Part shown: positions 8,550-16,981 of the stretch, piece by piece
How the letters are laid out: each line of letters starts with the position of its first letter
Numbering within the stretch: the first letter of the stretch is position 1
DNA from: Oceaniferula spumae
Lineage (GTDB): Bacteria > Verrucomicrobiota > Verrucomicrobiia > Verrucomicrobiales > Akkermansiaceae
NCBI RefSeq assembly: GCF_042849255.1
Contig: NZ_AP026866.1
Location: 434,001-498,000, forward strand
Direction: 5' to 3'
Length of the DNA stretch: 64,000 bases
Position numbers and translations under genes: made by a program
Notes under the pieces: model-generated
Told to the model about the DNA's origin: nothing
What the model saw: only the letters and a program-made list of their open reading frames with translations
Database searches by the model: none

Positions 8550-9893
8550 TTAGGCGTCTGCCTTTTCCTCGGTTTTCTCTGCGCTGGGCTCCTCTGTGGT
8601 GGTTTCAGCGACTTCTTCTGTCGTTTCTGCGGCTGGTTCTTCAGCAGATGTTACCTTGCTGAGAATCTCCTGGGCTTCTTCTTCGGAAATCTCCAGAGCA
8701 CCCGCGATGTAGTCTGCTGGCATCTGTGCTACCAACTCGGCAGTGGCACCACCGGCGCGGAAAAGTTTATCAGCCATCTCGGCATCCAGGCCAAGCTGAT
8801 CACCAAGAGTGGATGCGGCATCACCTACACGGGCTTCGAACTGCTCATGCTGGCTCTCGTCCTTGCTGACCTGAACGTCCCAGCCCATCAGCTTGGCTGT
8901 AAGGCGAGCGTTCTGGCCACGACGACCGATGGCTTTGCTAAGTTCCTCTTCGTCGACTGTGACGGAAACAACTTTGTTTTCCTTGTCGAGTTTGATGGTG
9001 CGAATGTTGGCTGGCTTCAGGGCATCGACAACGAAAACGGCTGGATCATCCGACCAGCGGATGATGTCGACTTTCTCATTGTTGAGTTCACGCACGATAT
9101 TTTTCACGCGGGCACCACGGAGACCGACACAAGCGCCGACTGGATCGACCTTATCATCGTTACTACCGACGGCAACTTTCGTGCGATAACCGGCCTCACG
9201 AGCAATACCGCGGAGTTCAACGGTGTTGTCAGCGATTTCAGCAACTTCGGATTCGAACAAACGACGGACGAAGTTCGGGTGACTACGGGAAAGGATGATT
9301 TCAGGACCGCGAGCTTCGTTTTCAACGGCCACGACATAGACGCGAATACGATCGCCGATGTTGTAGTCCTCGGTGACAACACGCTCACGGGAAGGAATGC
9401 GACCTTCGAATTTGCCAAGATCGATCATGACATCGCTTTTTTCAAAACGACGAACAGTGCCGCTGACGATATCGCCGGCACGATCCTTGAACTCATCGTA
9501 GATCATTTCCTTCTCAGCCATGCGCAGGCGCTGCATCATTGTCTGCTTGGCAGTCTGGGTAGCGATGCGGCCGAAGTTGGCTGGAGTGACATTGAAATCG
9601 ATGGAGTCACCAAGTTCAGCATCAGGTTTGCCCTTGCGGGCCAAGGAAACTGGCACCTCGTTGAATTTGTCCACGTAATCATCATCAGCGACTACTTCGA
9701 GGGCTGCGTAAATCACAGTGTCACCTTTGCGGGTGTCGACATCAGCACGAATGTTTTCAATGGCATCAGCTCCGGGAACCATCTTGCGATAGGCGGAAAT
9801 GAAGGCGAACTCAAGCGCGGCAAGGACCTTGTCGCGGTCGATGCCCTTTTCTTTTTCGTAATAGTCAATGAGTGCGACGATGTCGTTGGTCAT
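8550..9893 (-). CDS. nusA: transcription termination/antitermination factor NusA
   Basis: 447 residues from MTNDIVALIDYYEKEKG; the frame is open 30 codons further upstream but that part does not look like NusA. N-terminal RNAP-binding domain, S1 domain (GDIVSGTVRRFEKSDVMIDL), two KH domains (DPVGACVGLRGARVKNIV and AIGRRGQNARLTAKL), then an acidic C-terminal tail rich in Glu/Thr. The rimP gene that usually precedes nusA is not here; the next gene upstream is a divergent tRNA. Confidence 0.96.
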   Translation of the reverse strand: MTNDIVALIDYYEKEKGIDRDKVLAALEFAFISAYRKMVPGADAIENIRADVDTRKGDTVIYAALEVVADDDYVDKFNEVPVSLARKGKPDAELGDSIDFNVTPANFGRIATQTAKQTMMQRLRMAEKEMIYDEFKDRAGDIVSGTVRRFEKSDVMIDLGKFEGRIPSRERVVTEDYNIGDRIRVYVVAVENEARGPEIILSRSHPNFVRRLFESEVAEIADNTVELRGIAREAGYRTKVAVGSNDDKVDPVGACVGLRGARVKNIVRELNNEKVDIIRWSDDPAVFVVDALKPANIRTIKLDKENKVVSVTVDEEELSKAIGRRGQNARLTAKLMGWDVQVSKDESQHEQFEARVGDAASTLGDQLGLDAEMADKLFRAGGATAELVAQMPADYIAGALEISEEEAQEILSKVTSAEEPAAETTEEVAETTTEEPSAEKTEEKADA

Positions 9894-10283
9894 GGCTTTG
9901 TCTGGCGGTATTAAATGGTTAACTGGATGAGATGGATACGAACTTATTAGGAACGCTGAAGATCTTGTGCCCTTGAGACGCAAAAGAGTGGGTCTGATGA
10001 CCCACCCCCGAGCGTTCGTAGAGCTGATGCGCAGATGCCTTAGTGCCTAATCGCCCTGCTGACAAGCAGAAACTCTTTCTTTCTCCCAAATGACAAAGGC
10101 GACGAGTGCGGGCGTCTGCATTTTTTCAAACCGTGCATCTGGTTGATTTTAAGTCATTCACGTTCGAAGATCAAAAAAATATCCAAGAAAGGGTAAATTA
10201 AATCTTGCGAAATGGCCGCGGATACGTATTTTGCGCCCGCCCAGCGGTCCGAACGGAACGCGAAGCACAAATCCAACAAAAAG
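9894..10283. other. intergenic region between nusA and tRNA-Lys
   Basis: No gene seen. It should hold the divergent promoters of the nusA operon (minus strand) and the tRNA (plus strand). A short open frame crosses into the tRNA but has no coding character. Confidence 0.5.
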
Positions 10284-10359
10284 GCGCAGATAGCTCAGTT
10301 GGTAGAGCAGTTGGCTTTTAACCAATTGGTCCTGGGTTCGAGTCCCAGTCTGCGTACCA
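10284..10359 (+). tRNA. tRNA-Lys (anticodon UUU)
   Basis: 76 nt with CCA encoded. The acceptor stem pairs GCGCAGA with TCTGCGT, the D arm is GCTC/GAGC, the anticodon loop CTTTTAA sits between TTGG and CCAA, and the T arm is CTGGG/CCCAG with loop TTCGAGT. It is the attachment gene of the island: its 3' half is duplicated at 61028-61066, so the 3' end now present here came with the element and rebuilds an intact tRNA. Confidence 0.97.
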
Positions 10360-10364
10360 TTTTT
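10326..10364 (+). repeat. left attachment site (attL) of the island
   Basis: First copy of the 39-bp direct repeat, starting TTGGTCCTGGGTTCGAGTCC; it spans the anticodon-stem 3' side through CCA and the following T run. Identical to the copy at 61028-61066. Confidence 0.93.
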
Positions 10365-10405
10365 AACCCGTTATTCCTCAATGGATTAGCGGGTTTCTTG
10401 TTTTT
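10365..10405 (+). terminator. tRNA terminator brought in by the island
   Basis: AACCCG...CGGGTT hairpin with partial pairing of the inner arm, followed by a T-rich stretch. It differs from the stronger hairpin at 61068-61106, which should be the original chromosomal terminator of this tRNA. Confidence 0.6.
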
Positions 10406-10950
10406 GCGATCTCCTTTGCGCCAACACTAAACGCCAACACTTTTTCTTTGTTTTATTCGAACTCCAGGCCGTTCACTGTTTACGTGTTGTCACGAGCTTC
10501 ACAACATATGACAGGAGATCACCTCTTTACTATCAAACTAATTCACTAGCGACGTAATCTGAGACAACTACATTACATCGCGAATAATGGTAATCTACCC
10601 GGCAGCTTCACACCGCTACCTCTACGCTGCTCTTAGCTTACTTTCTTTGAAACGGCCCTTGACGCGCCGGGGGCACGCTCCGCGCAAGAACGGTATAGGT
10701 CCCGCTGACGGAACGCTTGTCTAAGGTTTTCCCTTTCCCAGCACGCCTGTCAATCTACCAGTCCCTGTCAGAAGGCAAACCGATCATCTCATTCAACACC
10801 CTCTGAACGCTGACACTGGTCAAGCTACACCGGTGCGGTTTGCCCCTGTTTTTTGGGGAGGGCTAGATTTTTTTTCAGCTAAACACCGATCTTCGCTGTA
10901 CATCCTTCACCGAAAACCTTATACTTCCTGTCGTACCAAAAATACAGCGT
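10406..10950. other. island left-end non-coding region
   Basis: 545 bases without a credible gene. It contains a degenerate copy of sequence from 13902-14069 (see the repeat entries) and a 9-bp perfect inverted repeat GGCAAACCG/CGGTTTGCC (10774-10782 and 10836-10844) followed by a C/T-rich run ending in TTTTTT. The latter could be a structured leader, small RNA or terminator ahead of the operon starting at 10951. Confidence 0.5.
10649..10745 (+). repeat. degenerate direct repeat, left copy
   Basis: Two blocks, 10649-10687 (AACGGCC..TGACGCGCCGG..CGCTCCGCGCAA) and 10699-10745 (CCCGC.GACGGAACGCTTGT and following), match 13902-13942 and 14023-14069 in the same order. In the left copy the blocks are 11 bases apart; in the right copy about 80. 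The right copy includes the 3' end of the XRE gene at 14045, so the left copy holds a broken remnant of that gene end. Confidence 0.75.
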
Positions 10951-12342
10951 ATGACACCTGAAGACCAACACAAGCTCATCCACTTTCTCCGGACCTTCGA
11001 CGCCGTCGGGCTGGGTGAAGGTGACATCAACGCCGGCGTCAACACCCTGGCGTCCATGCTCTGCACCCTCTCCAACATCGCCCGTCCGGGTAGCGGCATT
11101 CTCAGTGACGACAAGAAAGTGTCACACGTCGGCTGCAACATCCTGGTGTCAGGACCGCTCAGTTCGAGCCTGGTCACCGACGACGTGCTCGAGCCCCTCC
11201 GAATCCGCCAGAACAATCTGACCGCGCAACTCGAACGAGTCCGGGCGATGAAAAGAAATCAGGAGCAGCTCGGTCCGCCCCTGCTGAGGAATTTCCTGAA
11301 CAGACCGCAGCCCAACGATTCGGAGAACGCGCTGCTGGGAATCCTCGGCGACGAATCCGGAAGCACGGCAAGCAGGTCGAACCAATGGTCGTCAGTCACC
11401 CGCCACCCGCCGAACCCGGACTTCGGGGAACTGACCGGAAACACGAAGGTCGTGATCACCGCCACCGGTCCGGCCCAGCTTGAGAAGCAACTTTCCGGCA
11501 CGCACCTGGGCCATCCCCTGGCGGTCATGGGACTGCCCCGCACATCCGGCACAGGGCGCACAGCCAGCCTCTGTGACGCGCTCATGGACGGGAGGTATCC
11601 GGACGGAGCGGGAGGCAAGACCGTCCGTGGCAACCTGATCCTGACCGATCCCGGTGACATGCTGAACGAACTGGCAAAAAACGGCGGAGAACATGTCGCA
11701 TGGCTCGACCGCATGCTGTGGCTGGTCGACGGTCATGCAGGGCCCGTGGCTCCGGACTGCGACCCTCCGGCGTCTCCCCTGGGAAATGTGCACAGCATGT
11801 TCGTGGGCGCGCTGGCGTCGGGCTTCGGAAAGCGCCTCGACCACAAGTCGCCCCATCCGACGTTACACAAAATCAATTTCACGCCCGCACAACACCGGTG
11901 GATGAAATTCCTCAGGAGCATGGAGGAGAGTCTCCCCGGAATCAGCGGAAGCGTCAGAAACCTGCTGGCCACGCTGGCCTTCGGTGTTCTCGAACTGACG
12001 GCAACTCCCGTCGTCCAGACAGACGCACAAAAACACCTCAAGGGTATCGAGCAGTTCGCCAGCCTCCTCATCCAGCGCATGGCCAATGCCAGAAACGTGA
12101 TGACCTACTCGTTCAAGGAGACACGGAACGCCGAACTCAGGGAAAGCATTCTTCTGAAACTGGAGGAAGGCCCCCATACGGTGCGCGACCTGACACGGAG
12201 GTTCAACCGTCTGACCGCCCCCGACTGCCGCCGGTTGCTCTCCGGCCTGCTCGAGGATGGCAAGGTCGGCAACTCCGGGGGCGAATGGCACCTCAGCGAC
12301 ACTCCCGCCAACACCTCACCACTCACACTTGACATAACATGA
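10951..12342 (+). CDS. unknown island protein, first gene of a coupled pair, C-terminal winged helix
   Basis: 463 residues, GC-rich. Not recognised with confidence. NILVSGPLSSSLVTDDVLEPL (residues about 62-82) is placed like the degenerate P-loop of DUF3987/YfjI-type phage and island proteins, and LCDALMDGRYPDG followed by a TDPG motif fits the same layout; a helical region (residues 330-395) and a winged-helix-like end (ESILLKLEEGPHTVRDLTRR) follow. This remote likeness is an inference. The stop overlaps the next start (ATGATG), so the two are translationally coupled. No Shine-Dalgarno sequence is obvious. Confidence 0.72.
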   Translation: MTPEDQHKLIHFLRTFDAVGLGEGDINAGVNTLASMLCTLSNIARPGSGILSDDKKVSHVGCNILVSGPLSSSLVTDDVLEPLRIRQNNLTAQLERVRAMKRNQEQLGPPLLRNFLNRPQPNDSENALLGILGDESGSTASRSNQWSSVTRHPPNPDFGELTGNTKVVITATGPAQLEKQLSGTHLGHPLAVMGLPRTSGTGRTASLCDALMDGRYPDGAGGKTVRGNLILTDPGDMLNELAKNGGEHVAWLDRMLWLVDGHAGPVAPDCDPPASPLGNVHSMFVGALASGFGKRLDHKSPHPTLHKINFTPAQHRWMKFLRSMEESLPGISGSVRNLLATLAFGVLELTATPVVQTDAQKHLKGIEQFASLLIQRMANARNVMTYSFKETRNAELRESILLKLEEGPHTVRDLTRRFNRLTAPDCRRLLSGLLEDGKVGNSGGEWHLSDTPANTSPLTLDIT

Positions 12343-13670
12343 TGACAACAACACCCACCGCTTACGAACAGTTAACAGAACCCGTCTACAAGGTTCTGGA
12401 TGATTTCATGCTCAACTGCTCCGACGATCCCGAGACCCGGGAGGCAATGGCAAGCGCCATGACAGTGTCCTACTGGCAAATGGCGGCACGGGGGCTCACA
12501 GCCCAGCTCCCCTCCATGATACTGGTCAACGCGGGCGGTGCGGAAGATCCCGTCCTGGACGCAATCCGCAAACTCTGCAATTACCAGAAGGACGAACGCA
12601 CGGACATCAGGGGCTCCGGCCGGTTCGCCGGGGGAACACCCGCCCAGGCTCCCGCAGCCATGCTTTTTGCCGTGCGCTCACTCCAACAACACCGGAAGGA
12701 CTTTCCGGTGTCGCCCCCCCTGTCCGACTGGGAAAGCTACTTTCATGACGCAAGGGTCACGGGATATGGCAAAGGTGACATCAGGCCCTACGCCGGAGCA
12801 TTCGATCCGAAGCTGGGGCTTGTCACGGACCCGCGCAACTCGATCACCCTGCTGCTGGACGACAAGCAGGACTGGGAAGCCTTCCGTCACGACCTGTCCG
12901 GGGAGCCTCAGAAAATCCGCGAGCCGTCGGGTATCGGACGCGGGCTCGATTTCACGGCGAAGTCCATGGCGCTGTCCGGTTCTCTGGATGCAGACGATTT
13001 CGATGAGAAGCTGGTGGACGCGGCGCTCGAACTCGGGCACCCCCTGTTCTTCCTCCCTCACACCAGCAGCGCCCCAGTGAAATTCCGGAACTATCCGGGG
13101 ATGAGCTATTTCGCACTCCATCTGAAGACTCCGGGCCTGATCCCGCGTAACTACCCGCTCATGCCGGAAGACAAGTGGTGCCGGTACTATCAGAAATGGA
13201 TCTGGAAACGACTCCTGTTGATGCCGGTCAACTACAGGTTCTGCATATTGGAAGCGATACACAAACTGCAGAGCGTCTGCGAGACCCTGGCGCTGTACAC
13301 CGGTCCCGCCAGCGGCGATCCTGTTCCGGGTGTTGCGGAACTCGCCAACAACCTCTTCAACTCGTTACTGAGAAGCATGGCTCTCAGTCTCGCGTTCCTG
13401 GCCTGGCACGGCCATGGTATCGAGCCCGGTTGTTCGGTGAACACTACACGCAAGGTATTGAAACTGCTGAGGGAGGACGGAGGTTCCATGAAACTGAGGG
13501 ACTTGCATCGCGCCACGGGATTCGGTTCGGCGGCAAAGCGTGACGAGGTCTTGGCGCGGCTGGAGAACGAGGGGCTGGTGACGCTGGATGACAATCTGGT
13601 GAGCGCCAATGACATGCACGAGTTCATCGCCAACATCCGGGAGCAGTTGCCAATGGCCGACCGGGGCTGA
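12339..13670 (+). CDS. unknown island protein, second gene of a coupled pair, C-terminal winged helix
   Basis: 443 residues. Overlaps the preceding gene by 4 bases. The N-terminal half is not recognised; a helical segment (NLFNSLLRSMALSLAFLAW, about residue 335) and a C-terminal winged-helix-like unit (LLREDGGSMKLRDLHRATGF, with VLARLENEGLVTLDDN) mirror the layout of the first gene, suggesting the two may be ancient duplicates or a two-subunit machine. A strong terminator follows. Function unknown; soluble, no signal peptide. Confidence 0.72.
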   Translation: MMTTTPTAYEQLTEPVYKVLDDFMLNCSDDPETREAMASAMTVSYWQMAARGLTAQLPSMILVNAGGAEDPVLDAIRKLCNYQKDERTDIRGSGRFAGGTPAQAPAAMLFAVRSLQQHRKDFPVSPPLSDWESYFHDARVTGYGKGDIRPYAGAFDPKLGLVTDPRNSITLLLDDKQDWEAFRHDLSGEPQKIREPSGIGRGLDFTAKSMALSGSLDADDFDEKLVDAALELGHPLFFLPHTSSAPVKFRNYPGMSYFALHLKTPGLIPRNYPLMPEDKWCRYYQKWIWKRLLLMPVNYRFCILEAIHKLQSVCETLALYTGPASGDPVPGVAELANNLFNSLLRSMALSLAFLAWHGHGIEPGCSVNTTRKVLKLLREDGGSMKLRDLHRATGFGSAAKRDEVLARLENEGLVTLDDNLVSANDMHEFIANIREQLPMADRG

Positions 13671-13710
13671 TTGAGTGGTGAGACCGCCCGGACTTTTTGC
13701 CGGGAAACAG

Positions 13711-13743
13711 CGCCTGCCCGATCTGGGGCAGGCGTTTTTTTTT
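13711..13743 (+). terminator. intrinsic terminator of the two-gene operon
   Basis: CGCCTGCCC and GGGGCAGGCG form a near-perfect GC stem around a short loop, followed by nine T residues. It ends the 10951-13670 transcript. Confidence 0.93.
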
Positions 13744-14044
13744 GTGTCTGTCGGAAAAGTGCCGGAGCTTCCGGAATGTGAACCACAGCACCACCCACCG
13801 ACAGTGCCGACATCACTGCATCAGACTGCGCGGCATCACAACCGGCAATGCCGGGTCAGTGACCTTGCTGGCGGTGGAATTGTGCGACAACCAACCGCCC
13901 TGGAAACGGCCTCCTGACGCGCCGGATGCATGCTCCGCGCAAAATCATCCTGTCTCACGGCCGTCGTACGTCAGCGGCGTACTGTGAGCCATTCAGAGCA
14001 TATCCACGCAAGAAAGGCATTGATCCCGCCGACGGAACGCTTGT
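13744..14044. other. non-coding spacer between the operon and the XRE gene
   Basis: About 300 bases with no credible gene. Its second half is the right copy of the degenerate direct repeat found upstream of the operon. Confidence 0.5.
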
Positions 14045-14069
14045 CTACGGTTTCCCCTGTCGCAGCACG
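13902..14069 (+). repeat. degenerate direct repeat, right copy
   Basis: Blocks 13902-13942 and 14023-14069 match the left copy at 10649-10745. The pair brackets the two-gene operon, as would result from duplication during its insertion or from an older mobile unit. Confidence 0.75.
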
Positions 14070-14320
14070 TCGCGCAATCCGTTCACCCTGGATGGATACA
14101 GATCCTTCAGATCACACCCCAGAACCCGGGACAAAACCAGCAGCTCCGCATCATTCACTCTTCGCAACCGGGACTCGATCTTTGACAGTCCGGCCCTGCT
14201 GAGATCCCAGCCCTGCACCTGGATCTTCGCCGCCAACTGCTCCTGGGACAGTCCCGCTTCGACGCGCATAGTGCGCAAGACCGGCCCTATGATGTTCTGG
14301 TTCTTGTCGTCTGCTCCCAT
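14045..14320 (-). CDS. XRE-family helix-turn-helix regulator
   Basis: 91 residues, one HTH_3-type domain: LRTMRVEAGLSQEQLAAKIQ then LSRAGLSKIESRLRRVND and LSRVLGCDLKDLYP. DNA-binding regulator, likely for the adjacent island operon or the divergent genes on its right. The palindrome-containing upstream gap (14321-14429) is a plausible operator region, although no operator was identified. Confidence 0.85.
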   Translation of the reverse strand: MGADDKNQNIIGPVLRTMRVEAGLSQEQLAAKIQVQGWDLSRAGLSKIESRLRRVNDAELLVLSRVLGCDLKDLYPSRVNGLRDVLRQGKP

Positions 14321-14429
14321 TTCGGAGCTTGACGTTAGATCAACTGATCACAATTATTGCTCCGATACGGGAGCAACGAATCTCCCCAGACTTCACTGTT
14401 CCACCCAAGTGCAAACCTTGTAAGAGCCC

Positions 14430-14729
14430 ATGATTTGGAAACCCGCCAACCCCCGGTTTGAACGACAGGCCCTCACTGCCCTGTGGTGGATCATGGGGAC
14501 CGCCACACTCGTGTTCGTTGTCCTGGCGGTCATTCCCGCTGTATTCGGGTGGTTCATGGACTTCCGATCAACGCCGGGCGAACTCGCGTCACGTGCGATT
14601 ACTTATGACAGGGAACTTGTGGCGGGCGGAGATGACACGGAGTGGTACCTGCGTTTGCTGAAAAACCCCTGGGCATGGGGGGCTGTTTTATTTCTGGCAT
14701 GGATGCAGAACACATTTTCCAACAGATAA
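14430..14729 (+). CDS. small two-helix membrane protein
   Basis: 99 residues. Hydrophobic segments at residues 17-42 (ALWWIMGTATLVFVVLAVIP) and 79-94 (WAWGAVLFLAWM) with a polar loop between. It lies 13 bases before the RDD-protease gene and probably shares its transcript. No family recognised. Confidence 0.6.
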   Translation: MIWKPANPRFERQALTALWWIMGTATLVFVVLAVIPAVFGWFMDFRSTPGELASRAITYDRELVAGGDDTEWYLRLLKNPWAWGAVLFLAWMQNTFSNR

Positions 14730-14742
14730 CCCGCCCGTTTTC

Positions 14743-16086
14743 ATGACTCCCCACAGTATCCAACTCTCAGACGGTCCCAAGTCTCCCTCCCTGTTCTGGA
14801 GACGTTTTGCGGCAGTATTGATCGATTTGCTTGTTCTGGACATCTTCGAGCGCATCGCATTGGGAATAATCGGAACCAACCTCTGGGCTCTGATTCTTGC
14901 CTGGGCGGCGTTCCTGCTGGTCTGGTATACCTCGTCGCACCTGACCGGAGCCTCACCGGGCAAGCTGCTTGCCGGCACCATCACTCGATACAAGGTTGAT
15001 GAGTTCTCCGGGCCCGCACTCATTTTGCTCAGGTTCATCGTTGTCTGGGCTCCGCTCTTGGCTATCAAGTTGCTGTATACGACGCCCTCGGAATCACACC
15101 CGTTTCTGTGGCTCTGCCTATTGTGGTACTTACTTGTCGCGGTCGGAATGGCCATAACCCGTGGCAAGGGAGGCTTGCAGGATCAAATCTGCGACAGTCA
15201 GACAATGGCATCCCCCCTCACGGCCCATTCCAAAACCCGCAAGCTCGTCATATGCGGGGCGTTGCTTTTGTGCGTCCTGCTGAGATTGCATTGGGCTTAT
15301 TTGGCGGACGTGCAATGGCAGAAAGATCACCGGGGCGGAGACAGCGCCGTCACGGGGAATGAAACCCTCCCGCCGGAAACACCCGGGATTCCGTTTGAGT
15401 CTCTGAAGCTTTCCGCCCCGTTCGTTCGAGGCTACTTCATCGAAGAAGACTCACTGTCACCAAACGACACAGTCAGATGGACCGGCTCGGCAGTGGTGAT
15501 CGGCAAGATAAAGGACAAGCTTTACCTGGTGACCAACCGCCATGTGCTCGGACTGGAGGCGCTGGCAGCAAGCGACGATGACGGAACTCCAGAGACCAGC
15601 AACTACGACCTCAGGATAATTTTCGCCAGTGGCAAGTATGCGACGGTCGAGCACTTCACCTTACGCCGGGATGATTTCGATCTGACATGGCTGGTGATAG
15701 ACGGCACCGGGCTTGTCGAGGGGCGTGATTACCAGACCCTCGAATACACCGGCTCGATACCGATCAGACTTGGTGACGACGTTGTCGCGGTCGGATCGCC
15801 TAACGAGTTACATGGAACACATACTTTCGGAAAGATCAGCGCCATCCGTGAATCCGGAGCCGTCATCCAGACCGATGCAGCCATCAACCCCGGCAACAGT
15901 GGCGGACCACTACTGGTCAAATCGGGTGACCGCTATCACTGGATCGGAGTCAACACCTGGAAGGTCGGCGGCAACGACAACCTGGGTTTTGCAATCAGTG
16001 CGGCACTCGTCATCACCGACGACCAGGTCAGGGTTGAAGCCAACGCCCGGGGCGCGACGCAAGCGGTCGAGGAACTCTACAGGTGA
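14743..16086 (+). CDS. RDD membrane domain fused to a trypsin-like serine protease
   Basis: 447 residues. Residues 10-145 are an RDD-type membrane domain (FWRRFAAVLIDLLVLDIFER, then LTGASPGKLLAGT, with the Arg/Asp positions of the family). One further transmembrane helix near residue 165 is followed by a trypsin/DegP-like domain with His in VTNRHVLGL, Asp in DFDLTWLVID and Ser in INPGNSGGPLL, so the full catalytic triad is visible. No PDZ domain follows. The protease should face the periplasm. Predicted role, by inference, is envelope proteolysis or stress signalling. Confidence 0.87.
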   Translation: MTPHSIQLSDGPKSPSLFWRRFAAVLIDLLVLDIFERIALGIIGTNLWALILAWAAFLLVWYTSSHLTGASPGKLLAGTITRYKVDEFSGPALILLRFIVVWAPLLAIKLLYTTPSESHPFLWLCLLWYLLVAVGMAITRGKGGLQDQICDSQTMASPLTAHSKTRKLVICGALLLCVLLRLHWAYLADVQWQKDHRGGDSAVTGNETLPPETPGIPFESLKLSAPFVRGYFIEEDSLSPNDTVRWTGSAVVIGKIKDKLYLVTNRHVLGLEALAASDDDGTPETSNYDLRIIFASGKYATVEHFTLRRDDFDLTWLVIDGTGLVEGRDYQTLEYTGSIPIRLGDDVVAVGSPNELHGTHTFGKISAIRESGAVIQTDAAINPGNSGGPLLVKSGDRYHWIGVNTWKVGGNDNLGFAISAALVITDDQVRVEANARGATQAVEELYR

Positions 16087-16116
16087 CCGCGTCACACCCC
16101 GGTTTTCAGAAACACG

Positions 16117-16154
16117 TGTACACGAAAATGCCGCGACCTGACAGGACACGGCAT
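16117..16154 (+). repeat. hairpin repeat, left copy
   Basis: TGTACAC-N2-AAATGCCGCGAC ending in CGGCAT forms an imperfect hairpin. A near-identical copy is at 48673-48711, so the two bracket the HNH gene, cassette array and DNA-processing module. Confidence 0.7.
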
Positions 16155-16275
16155 TGTTGTTATCTTTGTGCGTATCAACCGGCCCGAATTGCTGCCGGTC
16201 TTGAACCAAAGCACCTGTCGAAGGATTGCCCGACTATCTGGCGTTGCACTTCATGCTGATGGCTTTCCGCACGCC

Positions 16276-16926
16276 TCAGTATGGCTCCTCATCAATGCCG
16301 GAGAGAGTCCGCAGCATCAATGCGAACGATGTCAGCTGCAGCTCCTTCGACAGTCGCCCGGGCTTTATCCCGGTGTCGGCGATACAGACCACGGAAGGAT
16401 CAACCGGATTCCGGCGTGCTACCAATATCGAACCGCCTTCTGCCGCAGATTCGTATATCCATGTGGAGCCATCTAGTCCCTGAGGCTGCCAGAAATCCTG
16501 AGGCATGATTTCAAGTGGTGCATTGGAATACAGAATCTTCAGAAGCTTCTGTTGAGCTTCGGGCAGCTTCACACTGCGGTCCAAATCAAGTTCCCCCCAT
16601 GAATCGCCAAACGGGTCGTCATGAGGTTTGAGACGCTTGACCTGCAATCTGGACTCACCGGGAAACCATTGAAACATCAGAGTGGAGTGGAAGCTTCGCC
16701 TGATGGTAATCCTGATCAATGACTTCTTATTGCCGCTCCCCTTGTCCAGACGTTTTTCCCTGAAGGCCGCAAGCAGACCGTTACTGATGAAACTATCAGA
16801 CTTGAGGTCTTTTGACCTGTCAACCGGCTTTGGATCTAGTCGGGAAAACGGATCTTTGTCCTGCTCCCCACAAAAGACAAAACTCTGAGTAATCAGGAAT
16901 AAACAAACGAATACACTTTTCATCAT
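16276..16926 (-). CDS. secreted protein of unknown function
   Basis: 216 residues from MMKSVFVCLFLITQ. A signal peptide (hydrophobic run to about residue 18) precedes a polar mature domain; a Cys in FVFCGE could be lipidated, but the lipobox is poor. No family recognised. It follows the HNH gene by 55 bases on the same strand. The frame is open further upstream without a better start. Confidence 0.65.
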   Translation of the reverse strand: MMKSVFVCLFLITQSFVFCGEQDKDPFSRLDPKPVDRSKDLKSDSFISNGLLAAFREKRLDKGSGNKKSLIRITIRRSFHSTLMFQWFPGESRLQVKRLKPHDDPFGDSWGELDLDRSVKLPEAQQKLLKILYSNAPLEIMPQDFWQPQGLDGSTWIYESAAEGGSILVARRNPVDPSVVCIADTGIKPGRLSKELQLTSFALMLRTLSGIDEEPY

Positions 16927-16981
16927 ATTATGGAAGGTTTTCGGAGCCACCGCCGCTGACAGGCAACCGGACCGGGACCTT

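Noticed and set aside
8538..9914. A 458-codon plus-strand frame opposite nusA
   Set aside because: Shadow of nusA on the other strand; nusA has clear S1 and KH domains.
10212..10430. A 72-codon frame crossing tRNA-Lys
   Set aside because: It reads through the tRNA and its terminator and has no protein character.
11863..12291. Minus-strand frames of 117-154 codons inside the two-gene operon
   Set aside because: GC-rich shadows of the plus-strand genes, which have coupled starts and a matching terminator.
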